Part shown: piece by piece, positions 63,906-64,000 of the stretch | Position numbering within the stretch: the first letter of the stretch is position 1 | How the letters are laid out: each line of letters starts with the position of its first letter | DNA from: an uncultured Clostridiaceae bacterium | Lineage (GTDB): Bacteria; Bacillota; Clostridia; TANB77; CAG-508 | DNA length: 64,000 nucleotides | Direction: 5' to 3' | Assembly (NCBI GenBank): GCA_947647275.1 | Contig: CANSJQ010000001.1 | Location: 124,001-188,000, forward strand | The notes under the pieces: generated by a model | Told to the model about the DNA's origin: nothing | What the model saw: the letters and a program-made list of their open reading frames with translations, nothing else | Databases searched by the model: none | Program-made: the position numbers and the translations under genes

Positions 63906-64000
63906 CTTCTAAAACATACAATAGTAAAATAATAAAACAAAGAAGAACTAAAATTATGTAAATATATTTACAAAAATTAGTAATAGTTGTATAATTATAA

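Overview
The window is AT-rich DNA of a spore-forming clostridial Firmicute, most likely an uncultured gut-type Clostridia lineage; the lineage name is inference. Supporting features are sporulation genes (spoIVB, spoVT), two T-box leaders, a THF riboswitch, strong AAGGAGG-type ribosome binding sites, frequent TTG starts, ATA/AGA-rich codon use, and dispersed intergenic palindromes of the kinds common in gut Clostridia.

Layout. 1-9900: a surface-polysaccharide locus with several family 2 glycosyltransferases, a GT2-GT4 fusion, a DPM1-like transferase with a DUF2304 partner, a Wzx-type flippase, polytopic membrane proteins and rfbD. 9900-13260: a large membrane protein, a small minus-strand gene and a GtrB-like polyprenyl-phosphate glycosyltransferase. 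13486-26344: housekeeping genes (ruvB, queH, polA, a lytic transglycosylase, cdaA, truA, an S1-domain protein, typA) with small accessory genes between them. 26800-34500: an O-methyltransferase, then two cassettes of a divergent XRE repressor facing prepilin-like secreted proteins, with spoIVB and murC between. 34500-50930: T-box/glyS, ppdK, fhs, a phosphatase, THF riboswitch/folC, an AIM24-like protein, T-box/pheS, pheT and yvcK. 51000-64000: recD2, a coiled-coil repeat protein, comF, a KAP-type P-loop NTPase, spoVT and two large cell-surface proteins, one with Cna-B and von Willebrand A domains.

The most striking observation is a recurrent +1 frameshift. Four conserved genes (a tandem glycosyltransferase with two sites, truA, pheS, recD2) are each interrupted by one extra C placed directly before a conserved glycine codon, so the zero frame reads CGG. 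I read the plus strand for CGG: the only in-frame CGG codons in plus-strand genes are these five, and all five need a +1 shift onto GGN. About 48 other CGG trinucleotides in plus-strand genes are out of frame. AGA, AGG, CGT, CGC and CGA are all used normally. Two minus-strand accessory genes carry an in-frame CGG that does not need a shift. The pattern suggests that CGG is an unassigned or hungry codon, or that CGGN is read as a four-base glycine codon. A systematic sequencing artefact has to be excluded first.
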